Assembly (NCBI RefSeq): GCF_003944835.1
Contig: NZ_RWIV01000001.1
Coordinates: 4,019,501 to 4,083,500, forward strand
Length of the DNA: 64,000 bases
Origin: Bacillus sp. HMF5848
Lineage (GTDB): Bacteria; Bacillota; Bacilli; Bacillales; HMF5848
Direction of reading: 5' to 3'
The translations under genes and the position numbers were made by a program. This document shows positions 38,065-47,330 of this stretch, in pieces. The notes beneath the pieces are model-generated. The model did no database searches. It was not told the origin of the DNA and was given only the letters and a program-made list of their open reading frames with translations. Each line of letters opens with the position of its first letter. Within the stretch, counting starts at the first letter, position 1.

Positions 38065-39684
38065 TTAATGCTTATTAGCATAATCATAATAACGTTTCAT
38101 AAACGTAACTATATGTGCTCGCTTTAACAACTTATCTTTACCATAAGACTCAAAGGTCATTGGGCTAATACCTGTTTCGTCTGGATATCCAGTTGTAATC
38201 CCTGCCTCATACATGAATGCAATGGCATCTTCTATACTAACAGCTTCACCGAAATGTTTGGTTGCTATAAACTTAGCAAATGTTCCTCGCGTGATGCCAC
38301 TATCTCCTACATTCGTACTGGTAACACTACCATGAGGTTGTAAGCCGTCTCTATTTGCCAATTGGTATGCTTTTGCTGCCCACCAAGATGAAGAGGTGTT
38401 ATTATTCTTCAACTCTACTGGATCAAAATAGCGATACATTACAGTCAATGCTTGTGCTTCTGTTAGAGTGTTATAGGGCTTTAGTAAATTCCCAGTTTTA
38501 CCACTTGAGATAAGTACATTCTTATATCCACTGATTAATTTGTTATCAATGGCCCAGGCCATATCGTCTGACCAATAATCTCCTTTTTTGAAATCAAAAT
38601 AAACTTTTTCAGGTGTTGGCTTCACTTGATAAACGCCTTTTGTTCCAACTGCCAGAAGTTCATTTCCATTCCAGATAGCGTCATATACAATATCTCCTTG
38701 GATAGGAAACATATGAGTACTCCAATTTTTATAGTCGGTTGAAAAACTAATAAAAGAGGGAACATACGGGCTGTTATTTATATGAGCAGCACCTATTACG
38801 AAGATTCCTATATCCGTAGGGATAACTTTTTCCACCTCTGTTGTAGGTGGTAATTGACCAACCTGTTTCCATGTAACACCATTTGATGAAGAATAAATGC
38901 CAGAGTCCGGAGAAAACACGTTGTTAACAATCGCAATAAACTCTTTTCCATTCCAATAAATTTTATTGATGAATCCATTACGATTAAACTCATCCTTTTT
39001 TTGTGCATCGGTCATAACATAATAGTCTGGAAAACCAGAAGTTAAAGGTCTTTCCACCCATTGTTGGTTTTGATTGGTGTAGATCATTCTTCCGTGGTGT
39101 CCACCTATAAGCGTCATTTTACCGTTGGTAGCAACAGTATAAACAACAGTACCCAACTTAATGCTAGCCGCATATTGATCATCTTCACTTAAACTCTTGT
39201 CGACGATGGTTTTAACTTCGTTCCAATGTCGTAAGTCTTCGGATTCAAGTATCTCGTTGCTCGATCCATCACTCTTAAATATTACAGCAGATGCAATATA
39301 TCTATTATTCACCTTTTCTATTGTTTGCCACCAATAATCATCAGAGGAACCTGGTTTGAAAACACTCTCCCAGTCATATCCGTTTTTAGATACTAATAAT
39401 TCACCATTATAACTGTTAGCCGCTATGAACTGATGACCGTCCCACATTTGAACTTGGATACTTTCCTCCAGTAAAACTTCATTCCAAGTCTTTCCGTTGT
39501 CATTTGATACATATAGCATATTTTGTCCACTCGCAACAATGGTATTAGCTTCGTTCCATGCTATTGATTCAAGTTGTACGTCAGTTAAAAATAGTTGTTT
39601 TAATTCTAGGCCACCATCAGCGAAAGTCACTTTAAAAGGTGTAAATAGTAGAAACAAAACAATACCAAAAATAATCTTTTTCAT
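38065..39684 (-). CDS. secreted beta-propeller protein with C-terminal S-layer homology domain
   Basis: A 539-residue secreted protein. Signal peptide residues 1-22 (IIFGIVLFLLFTPFKVTFADG). Residues about 30-360 are propeller-like repeats with BNR/Asp-box-type blades (SNDNGKTWNEV, SKNGYDWESV, SSNGVTWKQV, STDYKNWSTH). The C-terminal 175 residues are SLH-like: DYWSDDMAWAIDNKLISGYKN, LTEAQALTVMYRYF and GYPDETGISPMTF. SLH domains hold proteins to the secondary polymer of the cell wall. The propeller may bind or process glycans, but no catalytic residues can be named. Confidence 0.8.
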   Translation of the reverse strand: MKKIIFGIVLFLLFTPFKVTFADGGLELKQLFLTDVQLESIAWNEANTIVASGQNMLYVSNDNGKTWNEVLLEESIQVQMWDGHQFIAANSYNGELLVSKNGYDWESVFKPGSSDDYWWQTIEKVNNRYIASAVIFKSDGSSNEILESEDLRHWNEVKTIVDKSLSEDDQYAASIKLGTVVYTVATNGKMTLIGGHHGRMIYTNQNQQWVERPLTSGFPDYYVMTDAQKKDEFNRNGFINKIYWNGKEFIAIVNNVFSPDSGIYSSSNGVTWKQVGQLPPTTEVEKVIPTDIGIFVIGAAHINNSPYVPSFISFSTDYKNWSTHMFPIQGDIVYDAIWNGNELLAVGTKGVYQVKPTPEKVYFDFKKGDYWSDDMAWAIDNKLISGYKNVLISSGKTGNLLKPYNTLTEAQALTVMYRYFDPVELKNNNTSSSWWAAKAYQLANRDGLQPHGSVTSTNVGDSGITRGTFAKFIATKHFGEAVSIEDAIAFMYEAGITTGYPDETGISPMTFESYGKDKLLKRAHIVTFMKRYYDYANKH

Positions 39685-40139
39685 TTTAAACCCCCAATTT
39701 TTCTGTGTATACTAAGAAGCTCTACTTTTGTGCAGGCTTGAAAAAGCGCTGTTTTAATTTTCATAGGTTTGATCTAAGTCCAGGTATAAAATACTGTCAT
39801 AACTGTGGGCAGTAGCATGCAGCTCAGTCCTAAGACTCCCTCATCTCAATGATGCACGGGGACGGTTCTCTTGCTTCCTATCTACTACATGAGTAGGCAG
39901 TACGAGAACCATGTGAGACCGATACAAAGGAACAGATCAGAATAAGAGAGCCTAATCAACATGTTTATGCCATTGATTAACTTCTTCTTTGTACCTATAT
40001 ACCGTCAATATTAAGTTGAATCGAAAAAACTATGTCTTTGTCGGTTCTCTCGATTCGTCCTCATACTTCCCTCTTTGGCAGAGTGAGAACCGTCCCCATA
40101 CTTCCTTCTTTGGCAGACTGAGAACCGTCCCCATGTTGC
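39685..40139. repeat. gene-free stretch with repeats
   Basis: Cores near 39858 (GGGGACGGTTCTC), 40087 and 40121 (GAGAACCGTCCCC). A tail repeat near 39945-39990 (AGCCTAATCAAC / TTGATTAACTTCTTC) has the same shape as the one near 37834. Confidence 0.65.
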
Positions 40140-40499
40140 CTAAACTTCTTCTAGTAGTTCTTTCTTTTTTTTCTCAAATTCCTTTTCACTGATGGCTCCC
40201 ATATCTAATAGTTCCTTTAGTTCTTTTATTCTCTGGATAGGATTGTGGTCAGACCTTGTACTTTTCTTAGAAAGTTCTAACAGTCTATTAAATTCCTCTT
40301 CAGTTTTTGAGTCACTCCAGCTTGTAAACAGGGATTGGTATTCTTTTGTTTTTTCATTCACAAATGTGATTTCATTAAATAGAACATAATCCCAAACTAA
40401 AAAACCCTTCTCGCCATTATAATTGCAGGGTGCGCTCTTATGTATTGCTCCAAATTGTTTACCGACATAATCTAAAATGCTTTTCAAATCCTCTAGCAT
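40140..40499 (-). CDS. SHOCT domain protein
   Basis: A 119-residue protein. The C-terminal 35 residues (IKELKELLDMGAISEKEFEKKKKELLEEV) are a SHOCT domain. The N-terminal part, with KSILDYVGKQFGAIHKSAPCNYNGEKGFLVWDYVLFNEITF, is not recognised. SHOCT is a short C-terminal oligomerisation module. GGAGGAAATACG precedes the ATG. The next gene is divergent. Confidence 0.82.
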   Translation of the reverse strand: MLEDLKSILDYVGKQFGAIHKSAPCNYNGEKGFLVWDYVLFNEITFVNEKTKEYQSLFTSWSDSKTEEEFNRLLELSKKSTRSDHNPIQRIKELKELLDMGAISEKEFEKKKKELLEEV

Positions 40500-40603
40500 C
40501 GTATTTCCTCCCTTTTTATATATAATTATATCAATAACTTGATTACCTTGATATACTTTCTATCAAGCAAACCCACGCGTCACAAGAACGGAGGTCTCGA
40601 TCA

Positions 40604-41191
40604 ATGGCAAGATCATTCGCAAATTATTATGATAAAGTGATGGCACCTTTAGAAAAAAGATATATCACCGCTTGGCGAAAAAAGTTATTAAAACATGCAG
40701 AAGGTAGAGTTCTTGAGATTGGTGGAGGAACGGGGATTAATTTCCCTTTATACAGAAACTGTGAGAAAGTTATCGCTATTGAGCCCAATCCACACATGAT
40801 TGAGAAATCGATTGTTCGACAGAAGCAGGCAAGTGTGCCGATTCAACTAATCGAAAGCAAGGCGGAGAAGCTCCCTTTCACGGACCAATACTTCGATACC
40901 ATTGTCATAACTCTCGTGCTTTGTTCTGTTGATAACATGGAGCAAGTGATACAAGAGTGCAAAAGAGTTCTTAAACCGAATGGAAAACTGCTTGTTTTAG
41001 AGCATGTTAAAATGGAGCAGCCTGTACTTGCTGGATTGCAGCATCTGTTAACACCAGCTTGGAAAACTATTGCTGATGGCTGCCACCTTAACAGAAATCC
41101 AGAGGAACTAATCGAAAAATATGGATTTAATATTATCTCGCGTAAGAAGTACCTTTCTAGTCTAGTGGTTTCGCTTATTGCCCGTAAATGA
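40604..41191 (+). CDS. class I SAM-dependent methyltransferase
   Basis: A 195-residue soluble protein with the Rossmann-type methyltransferase motifs: VLEIGGGTGINFPLY (motif I, residues 35-50), AIEPNPHM (acidic loop), LPFTDQYFDTIVITLVLCSV (motif II-III) and VLKPNGKLLVLEHV. It resembles the phospholipid/ubiquinone-type (UbiE-like) small methyltransferases. The substrate is unknown. ATG at 40604 follows GGAGGTCTCG. Confidence 0.85.
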   Translation: MARSFANYYDKVMAPLEKRYITAWRKKLLKHAEGRVLEIGGGTGINFPLYRNCEKVIAIEPNPHMIEKSIVRQKQASVPIQLIESKAEKLPFTDQYFDTIVITLVLCSVDNMEQVIQECKRVLKPNGKLLVLEHVKMEQPVLAGLQHLLTPAWKTIADGCHLNRNPEELIEKYGFNIISRKKYLSSLVVSLIARK

Positions 41192-41710
41192 GTTGGCAAA
41201 GTGGGGACGGTTCTCATGCTGCCGTTTGGCTGCGCCTGCTAGTAATTTGCTACTTTACTCTAGCACGTGACAGACAACCCTTTTGGCAAACTGAGAACCG
41301 TCCCCATGCTTCCAGAGTGCTGAATTACCTTTTACTCATTTGTATAGAAAAATCTATGTTATATCAACTTTTATATGCTATATTGAAATTTGAGGCTCTT
41401 GCGCAGAAACAAATTTTTGAACTTATGGAGCACTTCTAATAGGTTATTAAATAACAAAAACTATGGTAGCGCTTTATTTAAAGTTTCGACTTTTAAAAGA
41501 ACGTATCTAGTTCCTATAAACATGTATCACATACAGAATCCATCATTGTCAACGTAAGTTTATTATTTAATGGATTAGGTTTTTCTTGTTAAATAAGTTT
41601 GGAAAAAATCTTCATTTCGAAAACTATTCAGCTCAAGGTCTGACCAAAGAGCTTACACTTTTTCTTGAGTTTTGACAGAGATGAACAGGTTAACACAAAA
41701 GAGGGATTCT
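41192..41710. repeat. composite repeat module plus AT-rich promoter region
   Basis: 41194-41315 is a module bounded by inverted units: GGCAAAGTGGGGACGG...TGCTGCC, then a spacer with CTGCTAGTAATTTGCTACTTTAC, then GGCAAACTGAGAACCGTCC...GCTTCC. The same layout, with different spacers, occurs at 47129-47245, 49745-49865 and 53018-53125. The remaining 400 bases are AT-rich and hold no gene that I can support. Confidence 0.75.
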
Positions 41711-43489
41711 ATGAAACGTAATATTAGTACCTTTTTAAGACCATTTACAAAAAATATTAGTAGAGCTGTGATAGCTGCATTCAGCCTCATTCTTGCTTTG
41801 ATGTTTATAATCGGAGGCAGTTCTATTATTGGTATAGAACGGTTAAATAAGGTCAATGAGTTGTCAGAAGTCTCATACAAAGTGCTTATGCAGATGAAAA
41901 ATATTGAAGACTCGATGACAAAGGTAGAAGGAGATATTCGAGTGCATTATTCCGGTGATAACTGGAAAAGTTATGTGGATGGAAGCATGGGGGCACTGGC
42001 TTTCTTTGACATGGAGAATCAACAATTAAATGTGGATATTTTTAATGTTGGAAATCAGTTTCCATGGTCCGTTCAAGTAATACAAGGATCGTTTACGCTT
42101 AATCAAAATAAAAGGTATAAACTTTCTTTTGATGGCAAGTCTTCAACGGATCGATTCATTGAATTGTTATTCCAAAATAGCGTCGACTATTATAGGTATC
42201 ACACTGAAATAGTCGAATTGACGAACAAAATGCAAACTCATACAGTGTATTTCGAAATGGAAGATACAACGGATGCGTTAACTCATTTAGTCTTCGCTCT
42301 TGGAAACTTACCCAATAAGCCGGTTTATGGAAGACATCATGTAATAATAGACCATGTTTCGTTGACAGAAATAGAAACAGGTACACAACTTATTCATAAC
42401 GGAGAGTTTGTGTCTAAAGATGTCCAGTCTATATTATGGCAGTCTGAGGAAGAGATTACACAAGCTATCCATTCCTACCGAGAATACGTTTCGGGACGTC
42501 CTAAACAACAGGCGTTGGTAGATCAACTTGATTCTCTTTTACAAACATGGCTATATGAAAAACGAGAGATGATATATGGATTAAATTTAAAATTGGCTTC
42601 CAGTGGAAATTTAAATGCAGATTCAGAGCTTCAATCCTACGAATCTATCAATGAAACGAAAAAGAAGATTGGTGAGTTAATTAACGAAGTCAAAAACTTA
42701 GAAGAGATTCGGTTAGCCGAAAAGAGAAGCGAAGCGAATGTAGTTAAGCGCATTGTATTTAGCACCTTAGTGAGTATCGTCGTCATTTCTATCATTCTGT
42801 GTATGATGGTTTATCTATATTTCAACAAAGCTATCATAAAACCTATTAGATGGGCTTCAGAATCATTGAAAAAAATGGCAGAAGACGATCTCTCTATGAG
42901 AAAGGAAATATCAATTAAAAATGATAATGTTCACCTTTCTATCACTGAAATTCGTCAGCTGTATGACCACATGATTCATTATTACAATTTACTGAGTGAT
43001 CAAATTCAAATGGATGGACTTACAGGGCTAACCAACCGAACTACATTTGACTATATCATTAAAGAGTGGGCTAATTATCGGTCTTCTTTTTACCTTGTTA
43101 TGATTGATATTGACCATTTTAAAAAAATTAATGATACGTATGGCCATCTAGTAGGAGATGATGTTATTAAGCTGTTGGGGAAGTATTTACTCACCATAGC
43201 TGATGATAAAAATCTATGTTTCCGTTACGGAGGAGAAGAGTTTAGTATATTGATCCGAGATAGAGAACTGAATGAAGTGGTTGCTATTGCTGAACATTTA
43301 CGTCTTACGATTGCTGAGACTCCGATTGCAGCAGGCAAGCATATCACGATATCAATCGGTATAGCCCAATATTTGCAAACCGATGACTCTCCTATCCCTG
43401 TGATACAACGTGCGGATACAGCTCTGTATCAATCAAAATCAAATGGAAGAAACTGCACAACAGTTTTTAATAAAAAAGATAGTGTCTAA
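41711..43489 (+). CDS. membrane-bound diguanylate cyclase (HAMP-GGDEF)
   Basis: A 592-residue protein. First helix about residues 16-42, an extracellular domain of about 300 residues, a second helix near 350-375, a HAMP-like linker, then a GGDEF domain about residues 425-590. The latter has TGLTNRTTF, MIDIDHFKKINDTYGHLVGDDV and the active signature RYGGEEF. No EAL domain. It would make cyclic di-GMP in response to an external signal. ATG at 41711 follows GAGGGATTCT; an in-frame TTG upstream is not needed. Followed by a strong hairpin terminator. Confidence 0.9.
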   Translation: MKRNISTFLRPFTKNISRAVIAAFSLILALMFIIGGSSIIGIERLNKVNELSEVSYKVLMQMKNIEDSMTKVEGDIRVHYSGDNWKSYVDGSMGALAFFDMENQQLNVDIFNVGNQFPWSVQVIQGSFTLNQNKRYKLSFDGKSSTDRFIELLFQNSVDYYRYHTEIVELTNKMQTHTVYFEMEDTTDALTHLVFALGNLPNKPVYGRHHVIIDHVSLTEIETGTQLIHNGEFVSKDVQSILWQSEEEITQAIHSYREYVSGRPKQQALVDQLDSLLQTWLYEKREMIYGLNLKLASSGNLNADSELQSYESINETKKKIGELINEVKNLEEIRLAEKRSEANVVKRIVFSTLVSIVVISIILCMMVYLYFNKAIIKPIRWASESLKKMAEDDLSMRKEISIKNDNVHLSITEIRQLYDHMIHYYNLLSDQIQMDGLTGLTNRTTFDYIIKEWANYRSSFYLVMIDIDHFKKINDTYGHLVGDDVIKLLGKYLLTIADDKNLCFRYGGEEFSILIRDRELNEVVAIAEHLRLTIAETPIAAGKHITISIGIAQYLQTDDSPIPVIQRADTALYQSKSNGRNCTTVFNKKDSV

Positions 43490-43501
43490 TTCACTATGAC
43501 C

Positions 43502-43566
43502 ATACTCCCCTTTGGTAAACAGATAAAGTAATAACTATCCGTCTTATCTTTTGGGGAGTATTTTTA
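43502..43566 (+). terminator. intrinsic terminator
   Basis: ATACTCCCC pairs with GGGGAGTAT, with an inner AGATAA/TTATCT pairing, followed by TTTTTA. It lies 13 bases after the cyclase stop. Confidence 0.8.
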
Positions 43567-43973
43567 TGTCTAAAGAAAGTTTGGTGTCTTGCTTACATAT
43601 AAAAAATCAAGAGTTTACAATTAAAGAGCTTTGTTCAGCGTTTCGGATTTTAGCATATTCATTGTCAGTATACATTCGCTGCTAGTACTTTGACACTTAA
43701 TCCTAGCGTGAGACTGTCACAAGGAACATTCGCTATGCTAGCACTCTACTAGCACTTTGTTACTTTATCCTAGCGTGGGAAAGCAACAGAAACCCACTAT
43801 TCTGTTAGCCCTAAGCTATCACTCTATTGCTTTATCCTAGCTGGGTCAGGCGTGCGGTCTATATCTTCTAGCAAGGTGCGTGGCAGAAAAAATCAAATCA
43901 TACCGCGACTTCTTTTCCCTGCCAATCTTAATCTTTCACTACTTTGGCAGACCGAGAACCGTCCCCATGCTTC
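43567..43973. repeat. gap with CTAGCACTTTG repeats
   Basis: Three to four tandem, diverged copies of a unit with CTAGCACT...ACTTTATCCTAGCGTG between 43675 and 43860, plus a GAGAACCGTCCCC core near 43959. A 39-codon frame at 43566-43685 has the segment NQEFTIKELCSAF, which may be a relic of a transposase; too short to call. Confidence 0.6.
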
Positions 43974-45143
43974 CTAAGTGAGGATGTCTTTTATTACTTG
44001 TTCTTTTCCTTGGTCTTTTAAATAGAGGCTATATCGAATTTGACGGTCAAAGGATGTAATGAATAGATTGGCTTGATAAGCGGCCAAGTTAGATTTTATT
44101 TCTTTTGTTGTATGTTCTTTCATAAGTGAATAGATATCATAGACCGTTTGTTTAGCACTGTCCCAAATATATGGATTCGCATCCGTTTGCACCCAATTCA
44201 TAAAGTGCTTTGCAAAAACTTCTTCTATATCATCCGTTTGTAAAATTTTTATCAGTTCCTCAAGTCTAATTAGCTTTAATAGATTCGTTAGGTCCTGTTT
44301 TTTCACTTCTTTTACCGCTGCGTCTGAACCTACACTTTTCAATTCCTCTGCAAAAAAATTAGGATAGGCGTTTTCTTCTATAAGATAGTTCACTATAAAG
44401 TGGACACGTCGTTCTTCTGGAAGCTTTTGAAACATCGCTTCAATTGTACTAACTTCCTCTTGCAAAAGGCCGGCATTTTCTTCTGATTGCGTATGTTGAT
44501 ATTTTCTTACTAGGTAGGAAAACTGATTCATGATACAAAATAACGCGCCGTTTGCCTTGACCTCATCCTCAGAAAGCAAGAATGGAAGTAATTCCTCATT
44601 TTCAAACATCAAATGTCCATTCAAAAGAATGCATAGCACTACAAGATTTTGTCGGTCGCAACTCATTAACTCCCAAAAGCTCTGTTTATTCTCATAATAA
44701 ATAAGCTCAAGCAACAGTAAATACCCTCTTAAATCAATTTCATAGTCAGGTACAAAACCGCTAAAGAAATTAACGAACTCATACTTATTTTTATAACGAT
44801 GTTCAAGCAGTGTACCTTCATATTTCAACTGTGGTGATTTTGCAGACAGAAAAATCTCTAGCCCCTTTTTCATAAGTCGATAGCTTTTCTTGTCGCTTAC
44901 CATGTCAGCTAACCGCTGGAAATCATCATCGTCGCTTCGTACAATGAGTATAGCCAGGTAAAAGATTAAACTGTAGTGTGGTTGCTTACCCTTAGGAAGT
45001 GTATTAAGCTGTTTCTCAAACTCATTAAGCAACTCCTGTACAGATTCTTTGCCAAGAATTTGCTCGAAGTCAGATTTTAGAATATACCAGCCTGTAGATT
45101 TATTATTAATAAGCTCTGCCATTTCTTGAATCTTCTCCTGCAA
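43974..45143 (-). CDS. helical protein of unknown function, third gene of PLD-like operon
   Basis: A 389-residue, mostly alpha-helical soluble protein; not recognised. Segments such as KSDFEQILGKESVQELLNEFEKQL, YLAILIVRSDDDDFQRLADM and LTNLLKLIRLEELIKILQTDD suggest a repeat-like helical scaffold. No cysteine cluster, nuclease or membrane motif visible. It begins three bases after the stop of the preceding gene, so it belongs to the same operon and may act as adaptor, sensor or immunity partner of the two PLD-like proteins. Confidence 0.65.
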   Translation of the reverse strand: MQEKIQEMAELINNKSTGWYILKSDFEQILGKESVQELLNEFEKQLNTLPKGKQPHYSLIFYLAILIVRSDDDDFQRLADMVSDKKSYRLMKKGLEIFLSAKSPQLKYEGTLLEHRYKNKYEFVNFFSGFVPDYEIDLRGYLLLLELIYYENKQSFWELMSCDRQNLVVLCILLNGHLMFENEELLPFLLSEDEVKANGALFCIMNQFSYLVRKYQHTQSEENAGLLQEEVSTIEAMFQKLPEERRVHFIVNYLIEENAYPNFFAEELKSVGSDAAVKEVKKQDLTNLLKLIRLEELIKILQTDDIEEVFAKHFMNWVQTDANPYIWDSAKQTVYDIYSLMKEHTTKEIKSNLAAYQANLFITSFDRQIRYSLYLKDQGKEQVIKDILT

Positions 45144-45146
45144 GTG

Positions 45147-45647
45147 TTAGCACCCCCAATTCGAATATGTTGTTTCCCGTACATATATAAGTTCCAGTTG
45201 TTGCAGTAGCTGCCCCAAATCACGAACTTCATCATGCTGAAGGACAGATAATCGCATCATAGAAATTGACTGATTACCATTAATATCAAAGCTGTTTACA
45301 GAGCCACCAAGGTGGAAATGTCCAACAAATTGCTGCCTATTACCATCATACAAAAATAGAAACCGGTCGTGGATTGCAATGCCTTGCCTTGATAAGTCAA
45401 TGGATGATACACCTTGAGGACTTGCCGCCCCAAAGCTATTCATTTTACTGTAAAACCAAATGATATTAGGGTTTGGTAGAGCTTGAAAGATATAATTTAT
45501 GTACGCTTCAACACGTAGTTGTAAAGTGACATTACGTCCACCAAAGTAAGGATCTATCATTACAACCGCATAATTCCCACCAGGTGAAAATGGAGCAAGA
45601 TGATGGGATAGAAATGATTTAATAGCAGCTTCTTGAGAGACAATCAT
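45147..45647 (-). CDS. small PLD-like protein
   Basis: A 166-residue protein with VVMIDPYFGGRN near residue 30 and HDRFLFLYDGN near residue 92, followed by HLGGSVNSFDINGN. These three blocks match, in order, those in the larger partner gene (DPYF, HDRF, GTSFNSFG). This is the layout of the phospholipase D superfamily with a modified HKD motif (HxR). It is about the size of one PLD half-domain, so it could pair with another chain to form an active site. Its start overlaps the first gene's stop by four bases. Confidence 0.7.
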   Translation of the reverse strand: MIVSQEAAIKSFLSHHLAPFSPGGNYAVVMIDPYFGGRNVTLQLRVEAYINYIFQALPNPNIIWFYSKMNSFGAASPQGVSSIDLSRQGIAIHDRFLFLYDGNRQQFVGHFHLGGSVNSFDINGNQSISMMRLSVLQHDEVRDLGQLLQQLELIYVRETTYSNWGC

Positions 45648-47026
45648 GAAAGATCCTCAGATAAAATAAGGTGTGTTGGATCTAGCAAGTTCCCCACTAA
45701 CGTTTCGAACACCATTCTGCCATCTAATGGCTCCATCTCTATAATTGTTGAATAGTTATCACCAAAGGAATTGAAAGATGTACCGAGTAAAAATGCTTGT
45801 AATCGATGTTCATTCTTTAAAAAAATGAACCGATCATGAAAATGCTCTCTCGTGCCATAAAATGTAAACTTCATTGACACATCTCTTTTCTTTAGCTTGT
45901 GAACTGTTTCGTGGATAGCAGCTTTAAAGTCTCTAAATGTTTGCTCGCAATCTGCTTCGTTTGTTTCAAAAACAATGTTCTTCTGAAGATTTAAGTTTTT
46001 TCCAAGTACCGTAATAATATCATTTAGTCTTGATTTTCCACCTGCTGTACTAAAGGTCGAAAAGTAGGGATCAAACACCCATAGCTCCTTATATCCCCTT
46101 GTTGCTGCAATCTCAGTAAATATATCTAATCCCCGCTCATATTGTCCTTTTGTAATGAACTCAAACCTTTTGTTCGCATTAATCTGACTTTTTAGCAACT
46201 CCTCCTGATATTGATAAGATTGCATTTCTTTTGAGATAGCGGACTCTCCCACTCTTATCTGTTCAGAAACAACTTGCTCAAGTGTAACTGATTTGCCCGC
46301 TCTTGGAAGCGGCATATCGACTTGTTTAGTGGTAATCCCCATATCAATGTGAATCGATTTAATGAAGGATGCATCATAGTCTGCATACACTAACTGATCC
46401 TGTGCATACAACTCAATGTCAACACTACTCCATTCATATCGTGATTCAATTGGTATATGTTTTTCTTTAATAGGTACTATCCTTGTACTAACTATTTGCT
46501 GATGGTGCTTAAACTTTGCCACACAAGTCAATTCTTCATACCCATTATGCTGTAAGCTCAGTTCTATTATTCTTTCATTATTAGGATAAAGGTTCTTTTC
46601 TAAAAGAATGTTCGTTGGTGAAAAAACAAGAACATTTTGAATGGAAAAAGGGGACTGTTTCAGATTAAAGCCAGACCATTTTTTCACAAATTCACAAATA
46701 CCTCTAAATGAAGCTATTTGAGCAATTTGCCCATTCTCTATTAGATGATTCTTTTGATAGACAATAAACTCTTGATACTCACAGCAAAGCGTCCCATATG
46801 GATTTTTAACATGGTCAGCATGAAGAAATCCGTTTGTCACGGTGTCATAGAGGATTTCTTCCCTTTGTATATTTTCAATCCACATTTCCTTAAACTCGAT
46901 TCGGTTTTCATCTATTGAAGCATACTCTCGTAAAAGCCGCTCTTTCGGATAATCATCAAAGCCATGATGATAGATTCGTAACATTTCCTTATCATTCAAG
47001 AAAAACTGTTGCTTAATCACATACAT
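45644..47026 (-). CDS. PLD-like C-terminal protein, possible VPA1262-type
   Basis: A 460-residue protein. The first about 270 residues are a beta-rich domain (EMLRIYHHGFDDYPKERLLREYAS, IRVGESAISKEMQSYQYQEEL). The last about 190 residues include ELWVFDPYFSTFS, HDRFIFLKNEHRLQAFLLGTSFNSFG and an acidic end. I recall this arrangement from the VPA1262 family; that name is from memory. It is the first gene of the operon. The HDRF/GTSFN pair is PLD-like, so nuclease or phosphodiesterase activity is possible. It could serve in phage defence or nucleic acid processing. Confidence 0.65.
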   Translation of the reverse strand: MYVIKQQFFLNDKEMLRIYHHGFDDYPKERLLREYASIDENRIEFKEMWIENIQREEILYDTVTNGFLHADHVKNPYGTLCCEYQEFIVYQKNHLIENGQIAQIASFRGICEFVKKWSGFNLKQSPFSIQNVLVFSPTNILLEKNLYPNNERIIELSLQHNGYEELTCVAKFKHHQQIVSTRIVPIKEKHIPIESRYEWSSVDIELYAQDQLVYADYDASFIKSIHIDMGITTKQVDMPLPRAGKSVTLEQVVSEQIRVGESAISKEMQSYQYQEELLKSQINANKRFEFITKGQYERGLDIFTEIAATRGYKELWVFDPYFSTFSTAGGKSRLNDIITVLGKNLNLQKNIVFETNEADCEQTFRDFKAAIHETVHKLKKRDVSMKFTFYGTREHFHDRFIFLKNEHRLQAFLLGTSFNSFGDNYSTIIEMEPLDGRMVFETLVGNLLDPTHLILSEDLS

Positions 47027-47330
47027 CCCCCATTTGTTTGCTTCACCCTCTATATCCTTATTATTCTATCCATTATACGAGAAAACAATAGATTTATATA
47101 AAATTACAGTTTTCTGTAAGTAATTTGGCAAAGTGGGGACGGTTCTCATGCTGCCATTTGAACAGCGAGCGAGGGCCTGTCACCTTATATGTAACGAGAA
47201 CGGTTCACTCGTTGGCAAACTGAGAACCGTCCCCATGCTTCCTTTATAAGAAAATTCTACATAATTCTACATAATTCTGGTATAATCTGAAATTATTACA
47301 TATTTGCAACACAACTATAGGGGGAAAGAC
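47027..47330. repeat. composite repeat module (47129-47245) and promoter region
   Basis: GGCAAAGTGGGGACGGTTCTC and GGCAAACTGAGAACCGTCCCC bound a spacer that contains CACCTTATATGTAACGAGAA. The same spacer text occurs in the 53 kb module, so the modules share more than the ends. AATTCTACATAATTCTGGTATAATCTG near 47268 may be the promoter of the next gene (TATAAT at 47280). Confidence 0.7.

Noticed and set aside
43566-43685. 39-codon frame with NQEFTIKELCSAF as a transposase start
   Set aside because: Too short, and only weakly like IS3-type proteins; may be a relic.
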